A stretch of DNA of 39,931 nucleotides from a virus. Of the stretch, positions 22,899 to 29,846 are shown piece by piece. Below the pieces are notes generated by a model. That model was not told where the DNA came from and searched no databases. It worked only from the letters and a program-made list of their open reading frames with translations. Positions within the stretch are counted from its first letter, which is position 1; the number at the start of each line of letters is the position of its first letter. The translations under genes were made by a program, and so were the position numbers. The stretch is taken from positions 1-39,931 of the IMG/VR virus record IMGVR_UViG_3300033571_010871, one strand, 5' to 3'.

Positions 22899-24080
22899 AT
22901 GGCGATTAACTCGGTTACGGCCCCTTTCTTTTCGTTTTTAGATACGGCGGGCAAGCCGCTGGAAGCGGGTTATATCTACATAGGCCAGCCTGGGCTTGAA
23001 GCGCGGTCGTCACCGAAGGCCAGCTTCTTTGACCTTGCCCTGTCTGTCCCAACAGGGACATCGACGGGCGCGGCGGTGCGGACGACGGGCGGCTATCCGG
23101 TGCAGAACGGCAGCGCCGCGCTGATTTACGTTGACGGCGACTATTCCATGACGGTTACGGATCGCAATGGCGTCTTGGTATTCAGCCGGTTAAACCGGGC
23201 AATTCAGGTCGGGATTGAAACAACGTCAAGCGGGCTGTTCGGCGATGGCAACCTTTCAGGGGTTGGCATCGGTTTTGGCGCGGAGCCTACGACCGGCTTG
23301 ATCCGCAGCGCGGCAAGCCAAATGCGCGGCATAGTATCGGGGGTGCCGATTTGGCAGGCTGCGGCGTCCGGGTTTTCTCTGTTTTCGCCCTTGCCAATTT
23401 CAAGTGGCGGCACGAATGCTCCTGACGCCCCCACGGCGCGGACCAATCTCGGCGCTACCCCGGTCGGCGCATCTGTGTTCACGGCTGCGGACGCTGCTTC
23501 TGCGCGCACTGCCATTGGCGCTACCCCGGTCGGCGCATCTGTGTTCACGGCTGCGGACGCTGCTTCTGCGCGCACTGCCATTGGCGTGCCAGGTTGGACA
23601 GAGATTCCTCAAATTATCACTACCAGCGGGAGTGCGTTTGATATAATCAACATCCCAGACTTGGTGGCAGAAATCGAAATAATGTTTAATTTTGTGTCGC
23701 TATCTGGTACGACACCGATCGGTATCTTAGTACAGCTAGGCGACCCGGTAAATGGTCTTAATACGACCGGTTACTGGAGCGGTCAGGCAATGATCATTAA
23801 CGCAGCTAGCCCCGCTCTTTCATTGTCGAGCACAGTGTCGGGATTTTACATAGAAAATCCAAGCGTAGCAGACTTCCAAGTCGGAAATATGAGACTTGTC
23901 CGAGGATCACGTGCTGATTTTTGGACATGTACATTCTCCGTAGTTCAGACAAGCCCAAGACTGGTAGTCGGGGCGGGAAACAAATTCATTACTGGTGGTA
24001 ATCGGCTGGACAGACTGAGAATTACCAGAACCGGCACAGGCAACTTCGACAATGGTGACATTCAGGTGAGGTACAGATGA
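22899..24080 (+). CDS. Tailspike/fibre with P22-type head-binding domain
   Basis: 393 aa. Residues about 5-115 match the P22 tailspike head-binding domain: 'AGYIYIGQPGLEARSSPKAS', 'GGYPVQNGSAALIYVDGDYS', 'VTDRNGVLVFSR'. A linker (about 165-230) has a perfect 22-residue tandem repeat. The C-terminal ~165 residues are β-rich and lack the P22 β-helix, so a different receptor-binding module is fused on; its DNA (23600-24060) is visibly more AT-rich. AAGGAG lies 8 bases upstream of the ATG. Confidence 0.87.
   Translation: MAINSVTAPFFSFLDTAGKPLEAGYIYIGQPGLEARSSPKASFFDLALSVPTGTSTGAAVRTTGGYPVQNGSAALIYVDGDYSMTVTDRNGVLVFSRLNRAIQVGIETTSSGLFGDGNLSGVGIGFGAEPTTGLIRSAASQMRGIVSGVPIWQAAASGFSLFSPLPISSGGTNAPDAPTARTNLGATPVGASVFTAADAASARTAIGATPVGASVFTAADAASARTAIGVPGWTEIPQIITTSGSAFDIINIPDLVAEIEIMFNFVSLSGTTPIGILVQLGDPVNGLNTTGYWSGQAMIINAASPALSLSSTVSGFYIENPSVADFQVGNMRLVRGSRADFWTCTFSVVQTSPRLVVGAGNKFITGGNRLDRLRITRTGTGNFDNGDIQVRYR
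23451..23582 (+). repeat. Perfect 66-bp tandem duplication in the tailspike linker
   Basis: 23451-23516 and 23517-23582 are identical. They encode two copies of a 22-residue unit that starts 'ATPVGASVFTAADAASA'. The absence of any silent change implies a recent duplication or active conversion. Confidence 0.95.
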
Positions 24081-24406
24081 TTACGCAGTTTAACGCACAG
24101 ACCGGTGAACTCGTCATTCTCGATGAAGATGCGCCGTCATTCCCCGCAATTGCGGAGGCTCCCAACCCCAAGCTTGTCGGGGTGGAGTTCCAAGGCGTCA
24201 TGTGCAGCGCGACCGGCAATGATCAGAGCGGGCTAACGGCTGTCTTCACGGCAATCCAGGTGCAAGGTGCAGCCTTCCCGGCCACGCGGTTCAAATTCGA
24301 CAACGGGAATGAGTTGGTTATAACTGCGGGGCCGGAGGGGAACTATCAGGATTTCATGGATGTCTGGCTGCCGTTCCGGCAGTCCTTCTTTCTGGCCGCG
24401 CCATGA
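24077..24406 (+). CDS. Hypothetical protein, possible tailspike partner (109 aa)
   Basis: 109 aa, unrecognised. It starts 'MITQFNAQTGELVILDEDAP' and has a β-like middle ('TAVFTAIQVQGAAF', 'FKFDNGNELVITAGPEG'). ATGA overlap with the tailspike gene is the usual place for a fibre assembly chaperone or accessory protein, but no known chaperone motif is seen. Confidence 0.65.
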   Translation: MITQFNAQTGELVILDEDAPSFPAIAEAPNPKLVGVEFQGVMCSATGNDQSGLTAVFTAIQVQGAAFPATRFKFDNGNELVITAGPEGNYQDFMDVWLPFRQSFFLAAP

Positions 24407-24792
24407 GCCGGTGGCGCACCATACTGGACGCCCTGCGCGTCCCTGACAGCTTCCGGGGGAACTGGTACGGTGAGGCCACCAATCAGGCGGGCCACGCGGC
24501 GGTGATCGGTATGCCCGCCGCTATGGTCCTTGCGCTATTCGTCCCGGCGGTATGGGTGCCGGTGACCGTGACTGTGATCTATGCCGTCGCCTGGGAGTTT
24601 CTGGCCCAGCACGGGGCAGACTGGCGCGACAGCCTGACCGACACGGCCAATGTCGCGTCAGGGTCTTCGATCATCGCCGGGCTGTTCTACTACGTCCCGG
24701 CGGAATCGTTTTGGCAAGTCTGGAACACCGTCGGCCTGTGCTTCGCGGCATGGCTGGCTCTTGTGGGGTATGGGGTATGGCGCAGAGTGTAA
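24403..24792 (+). CDS. Membrane protein with about three TM segments
   Basis: 129 aa. Hydrophobic spans lie near 35-62 ('AVIGMPAAMVLALFVPAVWV'), 60-75 and 105-126 ('VWNTVGLCFAAWLALVGYGV'). The N-terminus is polar ('SFRGNWYGEATNQAGHA'). It opens the lysis region and overlaps genes on both sides. Holin-like function is possible, but several membrane proteins here compete for that role. Confidence 0.65.
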   Translation: MSRWRTILDALRVPDSFRGNWYGEATNQAGHAAVIGMPAAMVLALFVPAVWVPVTVTVIYAVAWEFLAQHGADWRDSLTDTANVASGSSIIAGLFYYVPAESFWQVWNTVGLCFAAWLALVGYGVWRRV

Positions 24793-25199
24793 CGGACGTA
24801 CGGTCTCGATCAGATGGATTGGCGCGCTACAGGCCAATGCTGGTCGCGTTCAACATAGCGACGCTGATCATCGGCTCCATGTTTATGGCCGATGCTTGGG
24901 CCGGGGCAAAGGGTTTCAACCCTGACACCTGGGGTGAGTTCGCCTATTCTTTTGAGGCAGAAATGTGGGCCGCGCTCATGATCGTCGGAAGCGTGCTTTG
25001 CCTGATCGGACTGGCCAAGCCGGTAAGGTACTGGATGGTGGCCGTGGGTGCCTTTTCTCAGTTTTTCCAATTCTTTGCCATCGCGTGGAGTGTCTTCTAT
25101 ACTGGCGGCGAGTTTGTTGTTGGCATATATGCCTCCACGCTTTTCATCCCGCTTTATCTCTGGAAGCTGTATGAAGCTGTTCGCGGGAGCGTAAAATGA
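24777..25199 (+). CDS. Membrane protein with about four TM segments
   Basis: 140 aa from ATG 24777, overlapping the previous gene by 16 bases. Hydrophobic spans: 'MLVAFNIATLIIGSMFMADA', 'MWAALMIVGSVLCLIGLA', 'YWMVAVGAFSQFFQFFAIAW', 'VVGIYASTLFIPLYLW'. No family is recognised. Longer in-frame extension upstream lies within the previous gene and reads as an out-of-frame shadow. Possibly superinfection exclusion or lysis; unresolved. Confidence 0.65.
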   Translation: MAQSVTDVRSRSDGLARYRPMLVAFNIATLIIGSMFMADAWAGAKGFNPDTWGEFAYSFEAEMWAALMIVGSVLCLIGLAKPVRYWMVAVGAFSQFFQFFAIAWSVFYTGGEFVVGIYASTLFIPLYLWKLYEAVRGSVK

Positions 25200-25424
25200 A
25201 TGGATCAAATACCGAAAGAGCTTGTTGCTCTGGTCGGTCCAGCCGCCGCGTTTCTTATATGGGGATTTTTGTACGGCCCCAAAAAGGATCAAGGCGACCC
25301 GCTGCACAAGCTAGAGTCCGACATAAACAAGGAGATTGCAGAATTGCGTAAGGAAGTGGCACAGGCGCGGGAAAGACTGGCCGGGCTTGAGGCCACGGTC
25401 AAGGCAATGGAGGGTCGGAAGTGA
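25200..25424 (+). CDS. Single-TM protein with coiled coil (74 aa)
   Basis: 74 aa. One hydrophobic segment near the N-terminus ('VALVGPAAAFLIWGFLYG'), then a charged helix with heptad-like spacing ('LESDINKEIAELRKEVAQAR' to 'LAGLEATVKAME'). The layout is that of small membrane-anchored coiled-coil proteins in lysis cassettes. GGGAG lies about 9 bases upstream. It ends in a 4-base overlap with the endolysin gene (GTGA). Confidence 0.7.
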   Translation: MDQIPKELVALVGPAAAFLIWGFLYGPKKDQGDPLHKLESDINKEIAELRKEVAQARERLAGLEATVKAMEGRK

Positions 25425-25972
25425 TCGTAAATCAGCGCACGATTGACCTTATCAAAGAGTTCGAAGGCTTTTCGTCCGAGGCTTATCTGGACAAGGTAGC
25501 AAAGCCGCCGGTCTGGACAATCGGGTTCGGAACGACGGCGGCTGCTGATGTGGGGATCAAACCGCTTGAAGGGATGAAGGTCACGAAAGACGCCGCCGAA
25601 GTTTATCTGCGCAGAGCGGTGGAGAAGTTCGCTATGCAGGTTGAACCGGGGCTTAGCATTGTCCCGAATGAAAACCAATTCGGGGCCTTTGTGTCTCTGG
25701 CCTATAACATTGGGCCGGGGGCGTTCCTGAAATCGACGGCGTTGCGAAAGTGGAATGCGGGCGACCTGCCGGGCGTCGAAGCCGGTATCCTAATGTTCAA
25801 CAAGGCGGGCGGGAAGGTTGTGCCCGGTCTGAAGCGGCGACGTGAGGCTGAAGTTGAACTGTTTCGCGCGGAACCGCCGCAAGTCGCCGAACCGACGCCG
25901 CCTGCCGGGAAAAGCTGGCTGGCCGCGCTCTTGGACTTGCTTTCAAAAATCATGAAGGGATCGAAAAAATGA
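25421..25972 (+). CDS. Endolysin, glycoside hydrolase family 24 lysozyme
   Basis: 183 aa, GTG start. T4-type lysozyme motifs: 'TIDLIKEFEGFSSEAYLD' with the catalytic Glu15, 'WTIGFGTT' at about 32-39, then 'NENQFGAFVSLAYNIGPGAF' and 'PGLKRRREAEVELF'. It hydrolyses the glycan chain of peptidoglycan. No signal peptide is seen, so holin-dependent release is expected. An extra C-terminal segment (about 165-183, 'SWLAALLDLLSKIMKGSKK') is amphipathic and basic and may help it bind membranes. Confidence 0.93.
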   Translation: MIVNQRTIDLIKEFEGFSSEAYLDKVAKPPVWTIGFGTTAAADVGIKPLEGMKVTKDAAEVYLRRAVEKFAMQVEPGLSIVPNENQFGAFVSLAYNIGPGAFLKSTALRKWNAGDLPGVEAGILMFNKAGGKVVPGLKRRREAEVELFRAEPPQVAEPTPPAGKSWLAALLDLLSKIMKGSKK

Positions 25973-26175
25973 AGCCTGTTGCTGACTGGCGAAACGCATG
26001 GAAGTTTTATTCTGTGCAAGCATTTGTCGCAATCGCAGCGCTGCAAGCGGCTTGGGAGACTCTGCCGCCCGAGGCTATGTCGGTCATCCCGGAAACTTGG
26101 CGCGGGTACGTGACGCTTGGCCTGGCGCTTGCGGGGGCTGTCGGGCGGCTGATCCCGCAGGGGGCGAAAAAATGA
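25969..26175 (+). CDS. Putative holin (68 aa)
   Basis: 68 aa with two hydrophobic segments, 'WKFYSVQAFVAIAALQAAW' and 'YVTLGLALAGAVGRLI', separated by a Pro-rich loop ('LPPEAMSVIPE'), and a short basic tail. This small two-TM layout is common in phage holin-like proteins next to GH24 endolysins. It overlaps the endolysin gene by ATGA, the usual coupling. Best holin candidate among five membrane proteins. Confidence 0.7.
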   Translation: MKPVADWRNAWKFYSVQAFVAIAALQAAWETLPPEAMSVIPETWRGYVTLGLALAGAVGRLIPQGAKK

Positions 26176-26597
26176 CCATTATCGCTGTCCGGGATGGGGT
26201 GATGGTGGTGGACAGCCTTGTGTCCAATAATGGGCTGGTCGGTGGCTACGTGCAGAAGTGGCGTCCGGTTCCAGAAGCGCGCGGCGGCGGGTACATTGCA
26301 GCAACTGGCGCAATCGGCGATGCGTTCAAGGCAATGGAGAGCTTTATAAGCTCTGGGGCTGATATGCCTAAAGACGTGACCGCGTTTCACCTTCGCGCAG
26401 ACGGGGCCGTTTGGATTTCCGAAGGGGGGCCTTGGTACACATACCAGGCCGAGTTCTACGCAGAAGGGTTCGGGGGATCGCAGGCAATGGCCGTGATGAT
26501 GACCGGTGCTTCTGCCAAAGAAGCGGCGCAAATTGTTTGCAAGCTTTTCCCCGGTGTGTGCGGCGGGGAAATTCACGTTCTTTCGGTGATCCCATGA
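26172..26597 (+). CDS. Ntn-hydrolase (proteasome β / HslV-like) family protein
   Basis: 141 aa. 'MTIIAVRDGVMVVDS' with Thr2 resembles the start of HslV/proteasome β subunits, where the N-terminal Thr is the nucleophile; 'GGGYIAATGAIGDAFKAMES' and a late 'MMTGASAKEAAQIVCKLFPG' then 'CGGEI' follow the same fold pattern. Phage and prophage proteins of this kind are widespread but mostly uncharacterised. It sits inside the lysis cassette between holin and spanins. Confidence 0.75.
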   Translation: MTIIAVRDGVMVVDSLVSNNGLVGGYVQKWRPVPEARGGGYIAATGAIGDAFKAMESFISSGADMPKDVTAFHLRADGAVWISEGGPWYTYQAEFYAEGFGGSQAMAVMMTGASAKEAAQIVCKLFPGVCGGEIHVLSVIP

Positions 26598-26752
26598 CCG
26601 ACCAAATCATCGCGGCCCTTTGGAAGCTGTATAACAATACTGACTTCAGGCTTCTATGCTCAATGGCAATTATGAGCGTGGTGCTTATGTATCCGAGATT
26701 CCGGGACGAGGTCAAAAGGGCGCGATCTGAAAAGAGTAGAGAGAACCTATGA
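26594..26752 (+). CDS. Small single-TM protein (52 aa)
   Basis: 52 aa: a short polar N-terminus ('MTDQIIAALWKLYNN'), one hydrophobic segment ('LLCSMAIMSVVLMYP') and a strongly charged tail ('RDEVKRARSEKSREN'). It starts 'IIAALWKLY', similar to 'IIATLWKPI' of the next gene, so the two may share ancestry. ATGA overlaps on both sides. Confidence 0.65.
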   Translation: MTDQIIAALWKLYNNTDFRLLCSMAIMSVVLMYPRFRDEVKRARSEKSRENL

Positions 26753-26979
26753 CCGCAATCATCGCAACCCTTTGGAAGCCCATAGCCGCGCTGCTGGCGC
26801 TGATCATGGGCGGGGGCGTCCTGTACGCCAAGGGCCGATCCGATGCTAGCAAGGCGCGCGATCTGAAAGACGCCACCGGGTATCAGAAAACAACGGAGAA
26901 AGCCAATGAAGCGCCTGTGCATACTGATCCTGCCGCTGCTCGCGAGTGGCTGCGGTCCCGCAACACTAACCAGCGGTGA
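26749..26979 (+). CDS. Inner-membrane spanin (Rz-like)
   Basis: 76 aa. An N-terminal membrane segment ('LWKPIAALLALIMGGGVLYA') is followed by a charged helical periplasmic part ('GRSDASKARDLKDA'). The o-spanin gene starts within it in another frame, the classic nested Rz/Rz1 arrangement, which makes the call despite the short length. With the lipoprotein it would fuse inner and outer membranes at lysis, implying a Gram-negative host. Confidence 0.78.
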   Translation: MTAIIATLWKPIAALLALIMGGGVLYAKGRSDASKARDLKDATGYQKTTEKANEAPVHTDPAAAREWLRSRNTNQR

Positions 26980-27106
26980 TGCAATCTGCACGTCAACGCG
27001 GCAGGCCCGCACCGCACATGCGGCGGCCTTGGTACAAGATGGTGGGGCCAGGTCGGTGGTTACGGGGCAGGCGCTAATCGCCATGCTCGACGCGACCTGT
27101 GACTAA
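26906..27106 (+). CDS. Outer-membrane lipoprotein spanin (Rz1-like)
   Basis: 66 aa with a lipoprotein signal peptide: 'MKRLCILILPLLASGC', lipobox ASGC with Cys16 as the lipidated residue. Mature part of about 50 residues. It overlaps the Rz-like gene by 74 bases in a different frame. It should be anchored in the outer membrane and pair with the i-spanin. Proline content is lower than usual for Rz1. Confidence 0.82.
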   Translation: MKRLCILILPLLASGCGPATLTSGDAICTSTRQARTAHAAALVQDGGARSVVTGQALIAMLDATCD

Positions 27107-27151
27107 CTCAGTGAAACGGTGCCGCCCGCTGCGGCTGGAAGGAGTGAGACA

Positions 27152-27436
27152 ATGCCACAAAACACTACAATTACCGGCCCGGCGAATAAATGGGAGCAAA
27201 TCACCGATGCTGACGTTGCGGCAATCAGGTATCAGAACATGGGGTCGGGGGTTCTTTACGTCCAAGGCACTGTGGGCGCGGTTGCCCCTACCAGCACATT
27301 AGGGGCCATAAAATACGATCCCGGCGATGGGCAGGTCAGGACGTCGCTGTCCGATCTGTTTGAAGGGGTTACAGGTGCCAACCGGGTATGGGTGTATTCT
27401 GATGTGCCCTTCAGTGTGTCGTTCAGCCATGGTTGA
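27152..27436 (+). CDS. Hypothetical, possibly structural protein (94 aa)
   Basis: 94 aa from ATG 27152, set by GGAAGGAG 7 bases upstream. β-rich sequence ('TTITGPANKWEQITD', 'GVLYVQGTVGAVAPTSTLGA', 'ANRVWVYSDVPFSVSFSHG') resembling small phage decoration or tail tip proteins. It overlaps the lectin-like gene by 8 bases, so the two are probably made together. Confidence 0.65.
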   Translation: MPQNTTITGPANKWEQITDADVAAIRYQNMGSGVLYVQGTVGAVAPTSTLGAIKYDPGDGQVRTSLSDLFEGVTGANRVWVYSDVPFSVSFSHG

Positions 27437-28286
27437 AGGCATCCGCAGCCCGCTGGACGGAATCCGCAGCCCTTTCGGGCCGCGTCGTGGCCCCCTTTTC
27501 CTCTTGGACCAACTCCTTGTCCCTGCCGCTGTGGCCTACAGTTCGCGCAGGCTGAGCGCCAGTGCCACTCTGGCCAATCGTGTGCGGCGGTCTTCAGACA
27601 ACGCGGAAAACAATTTCGGCTTTTTGGGCGAGAATTTGGACACGGCTTCGCTGCTGGCACATTGCACGGGAGGCAATGGCCTCACCACGACCGTGTATGA
27701 CCAGAGCGGGAATGGCCGAAACCTCACGCAAATAACGGCGGTCAACCAGCCGTCTATCGTGACAGCAGGAGTGGTGAACACGCAAAATGGGAGGCCCTTG
27801 ATAAACTTCGATGGGGCTGGCGATGTGTTAAACTCCGCCACTGGCGTTGCAAACACGATTATGGCAGGGAGAGCCTTTACCGCCATTCATGTGACCTTCA
27901 GCTCAAGCGGCGGTTTTGGCGTTTCGGGCAATAACGCGGATGGAGTGGGCACATCTCCTAGATCGTACCTTCAAAGGGTCGGGTTCAGTTACAATACTCT
28001 GTCGCTTGTTGTGGTCCCTACGGCACCAGGTGGTCAAATAACCAGTTACGGGCACGATGGTGTAAACACGGCAACTGCGTGGAAAAACGGGGCCTTAGTT
28101 GGCACTGGAACGCAAGCCGTATTAGCTGCTTTTGGTGGTACAGGTACATTATCTGTGCCCCTAACGCCCACTACCAATGCGGGAAGCCTTGGCGAACTTT
28201 TGATTTTTAGCTCCGCGCTTTCGGATGCGGATCGCCTTTTGGTGGAGCGTAATATGGGCAATTACTATGGAATAGCGGTGGCGTGA
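27429..28286 (+). CDS. Lectin/LamG-like surface protein (arabinofuranosidase-type fold)
   Basis: 285 aa. Residues about 75-130 carry 'TTTVYDQSGNGRNLTQITAV' and 'NGRPLINFDGAGDVLNSA', a signature of concanavalin-like and arabinofuranosidase-type domains in phage and bacterial surface proteins; the rest is β-rich ('ELLIFSSALSDADRLLVERN' at the end). The Arg/Pro-rich N-terminus (1-45) may attach it to the virion. It could bind or cut host polysaccharide. The ATG at 27429 overlaps the previous stop. Confidence 0.75.
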   Translation: MVEGIRSPLDGIRSPFGPRRGPLFLLDQLLVPAAVAYSSRRLSASATLANRVRRSSDNAENNFGFLGENLDTASLLAHCTGGNGLTTTVYDQSGNGRNLTQITAVNQPSIVTAGVVNTQNGRPLINFDGAGDVLNSATGVANTIMAGRAFTAIHVTFSSSGGFGVSGNNADGVGTSPRSYLQRVGFSYNTLSLVVVPTAPGGQITSYGHDGVNTATAWKNGALVGTGTQAVLAAFGGTGTLSVPLTPTTNAGSLGELLIFSSALSDADRLLVERNMGNYYGIAVA

Positions 28287-28501
28287 TGGAACAGCTTTAC
28301 CGAATCTTCGATAACCAAGCCAATGCGCAAGCCTATGCAGACTTTGCGAGGGAAAACAAACTGCCTCTTGGCCCGGATGACGCGACGCGGATATGGGATA
28401 CCCCGCGCGAGCTTGTCGATGGCCGATGGGTTGTTGGTTGCGCCAATGGCGGGTGCGTGCCGTGGGGCGAGGACTGGGTGCTCAAGGACGTGGCGGGATA
28501 A
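28286..28501 (+). CDS. Hypothetical protein, last gene of late block (71 aa)
   Basis: 71 aa: 'EQLYRIFDNQANAQAYADFA' then 'ELVDGRWVVGCANGGCVPWG'. No family recognised. The ATG at 28286 overlaps the previous stop (GTGATGG). A hairpin follows 4 bases after its stop, marking the end of the rightward block. Confidence 0.65.
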   Translation: MEQLYRIFDNQANAQAYADFARENKLPLGPDDATRIWDTPRELVDGRWVVGCANGGCVPWGEDWVLKDVAG

Positions 28502-28505
28502 GGAA

Positions 28506-28535
28506 AGGGCCGACACGGCTTTCCCGGTCGGCCCT
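28506..28535. terminator. Hairpin between converging blocks
   Basis: Arms AGGGCCGAC (28506-28514) and GTCGGCCCT (28527-28535), loop of 12. On the leftward strand it is followed by TTTCC, on the rightward by no T-run. It sits where late rightward and long leftward transcription meet. The remaining bases to 28663 show nothing further that I can support. Confidence 0.6.
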
Positions 28536-28663
28536 CCGTCATACCTCAGCCCGGTTGGTAGCCAGAGAGAAGAGGCAGTCGCTAGAAGATGACGGCTTTG
28601 AGGCGTAGGCCCCTGCAAGGTGCTATGGTCACGCTTAAAATAGTACACTTCCTGCGCCCCATT

Positions 28664-28849
28664 TCAAGGGCGTTCATCACGATTCAGCATCATTTCCAGC
28701 AGCAACACCTTTGACTTGCACAGCGGCCTTCGCCCGCCTTCGATGTCCGATATGCGCGACCGGTGCGGCTTGAAACCTAGGGCGACGGCAAGCTGTTCCT
28801 GCGTCATGCCAAGGGCAAGGCGGGCGGCGCGGACCTCAGCGGCGGTCAT
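28664..28849 (-). CDS. XRE-type helix-turn-helix regulator (61 aa)
   Basis: 61 aa, a minimal HTH: 'TAAEVRAARLALGMTQEQLA' (helices 1-2), 'HRSRISDIEGGRR' (recognition helix and turn), then a C-terminal helix. Residues match the lambda-repressor-like fold. It is the last gene of the leftward transcript that starts at 29403, whose promoter spacer carries a palindrome, so it is a candidate autoregulator. ATGA overlap with the preceding gene. Confidence 0.82.
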   Translation of the reverse strand: MTAAEVRAARLALGMTQEQLAVALGFKPHRSRISDIEGGRRPLCKSKVLLLEMMLNRDERP

Positions 28850-29049
28850 GCAGTGGCCTTGGCCTTGAGGGCGGCGCGCAATTCCTCCAATTCGGCATCG
28901 CGGCGCTTGGCCTTTTCGTCTCTAATCAGAACGAGGGCTTCCTGCGCGGCGTCGCGTTCCTCGGCCAGCCGATCGAACGCTTCATCAAGTTCTTCGATTG
29001 TATGGCATTGTGCGGTTTTGGCGCAAGCGAGGGCTGTTTCGTATTCCAT
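28846..29049 (-). CDS. Small coiled-coil protein (67 aa)
   Basis: 67 aa, nearly all helix: 'TIEELDEAFDRLAEERDAAQ' and 'AKRRDAELEELRAALKAKA' have heptad-like spacing. It starts at ATG 29049, sharing a base with the upstream stop (TGATG), and overlaps the XRE-type gene. No family; possibly a protein partner of a regulator. Confidence 0.65.
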   Translation of the reverse strand: MEYETALACAKTAQCHTIEELDEAFDRLAEERDAAQEALVLIRDEKAKRRDAELEELRAALKAKATA

Positions 29050-29354
29050 CACGCCACCTTTTCTTTTGCCGCGACCGGAACCTCAATCCACTCGTGATAT
29101 GTTTTGCCGTTGCTGGCGACAATCGAATGCGGGCCGGATTGAACGCAGACGGTAGGTGCGGGCCGATGCTCATACCGCAACGGCTCAAAGCCCATAACCA
29201 AGACCTTCAGCTTCGCTTCATTCAAGGTTTTGGCGGTGCCAGCGTAAACCGCAATGCCAGCCATGTAGTTGCAGGCCAGCACCGGCAGGCTTACAGCTTC
29301 ACCGCGAACAATGCGGCCATCGGCGGTTGTGAAGTAGGCAGGTTTCGTCATCAT
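29049..29354 (-). CDS. Hypothetical protein (101 aa), first gene after the 29403 promoter
   Basis: 101 aa: 'KPAYFTTADGRIVRGEAVSL', 'AGTAKTLNEAKLKVLVMGFE', 'NGKTYHEWIEVPV'. β-rich, unrecognised. AGGAG lies 3 bases before ATG 29354 and 6 before ATG 29351, so either may be used. It lies about 25 bases downstream of a clear promoter with a palindromic operator. Confidence 0.68.
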   Translation of the reverse strand: MMTKPAYFTTADGRIVRGEAVSLPVLACNYMAGIAVYAGTAKTLNEAKLKVLVMGFEPLRYEHRPAPTVCVQSGPHSIVASNGKTYHEWIEVPVAAKEKVA

Positions 29355-29380
29355 TTGCTCCTGTGTTTTGCAACACCTCC

Positions 29381-29408
29381 AATGTACCGCAATGCGGAAC
29401 AATGTCAA
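29381..29408 (-). promoter_or_regulatory. Sigma70 promoter with palindromic operator in the spacer
   Basis: Leftward TTGACA (29408-29403) and TACATT (29386-29381), 16 bases apart. The spacer holds CCGCAATGCGG (29387-29397), a perfect 11-bp palindrome about an A/T centre. The same core recurs at 29466-29476. It drives 29354 to 28664, including the XRE-type gene. Confidence 0.75.
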
Positions 29409-29457
29409 GAGCCTTCGGTTACAATCATAATGATAGGCATGGTGATTGTGTAAGTCA

Positions 29458-29694
29458 TCACTGCACCGCATTGCGGTTTCCCCGCACATGAGCCTTGAAC
29501 ATATCAACAGCTTGCTGCTCCGAAATGTCGAAGCACTCAGCGACAAAGGCAAAAAGCCCAATCGAGGCCGCAACTGCGGCGATTGCTGCTTCATTTGTTC
29601 CTGCGCCCGGATTTAACTCTGTCAACTTTCCCAGCATGGCCGACCGGGCCGCGTTCACTGCCTCGTTGATATCGTCATCGCTAAAGGCCCTCAT
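29458..29694 (-). CDS. Hypothetical protein (78 aa)
   Basis: 78 aa: 'MRAFSDDDINEAVNAARSAM', an Ala-rich hydrophobic middle ('EAAIAAVAASIGLFAFVAEC') and an amphipathic end ('DISEQQAVDMFKAHV'). Not recognised. It starts in the GGGGCGGGGATGA junction cassette shared with two neighbours. The operator palindrome falls in its last codons. Confidence 0.65.
   Translation of the reverse strand: MRAFSDDDINEAVNAARSAMLGKLTELNPGAGTNEAAIAAVAASIGLFAFVAECFDISEQQAVDMFKAHVRGNRNAVQ
29465..29477. promoter_or_regulatory. Second copy of the operator palindrome
   Basis: ACCGCATTGCGGT is a 13-bp palindrome with the same CCGCAWTGCGG core as the site in the promoter spacer, 79 bases away centre to centre. It lies in the last codons of the upstream gene (29458-29694). 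Two sites would allow cooperative binding or looping. Confidence 0.6.
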
Positions 29695-29846
29695 CCCCGC
29701 CCCTCCGCCAACGGATAAACCCAAAGACCAACGGCCAAGCCGAACAAATAATGCACCACATTGCCGGGCGATGCGAATACATCTGCAAAGCCCGTCAGTG
29801 CCGCGCAGATCAAGCCCGCCGCGACCCAGAAGACCATCTTATTCAT
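29691..29846 (-). CDS. Small two-TM membrane protein (51 aa)
   Basis: 51 aa: 'MNKMVFWVAAGLICAALTGF' and 'VVHYLFGLAVGLWVYPLAEG' form two hydrophobic segments with a short loop. Start at ATG 29846 with GAGGCGGGG directly upstream. ATGA overlaps on both sides. Unknown role; similar tiny membrane proteins are scattered through this leftward block. Confidence 0.65.
   Translation of the reverse strand: MNKMVFWVAAGLICAALTGFADVFASPGNVVHYLFGLAVGLWVYPLAEGRG

Noticed and set aside
22286-22909. 207-codon rightward ORF between lysozyme and tailspike
   Set aside because: It is antisense to the HNH-AP2 gene, whose motifs are intact on the - strand; the rightward translation shows no domain.
28502-28663. 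Possible small gene or attachment site after the late block
   Set aside because: No frame with a ribosome site, no integrase in the window and no tRNA-like sequence; only the hairpin at 28506-28535 is supported.
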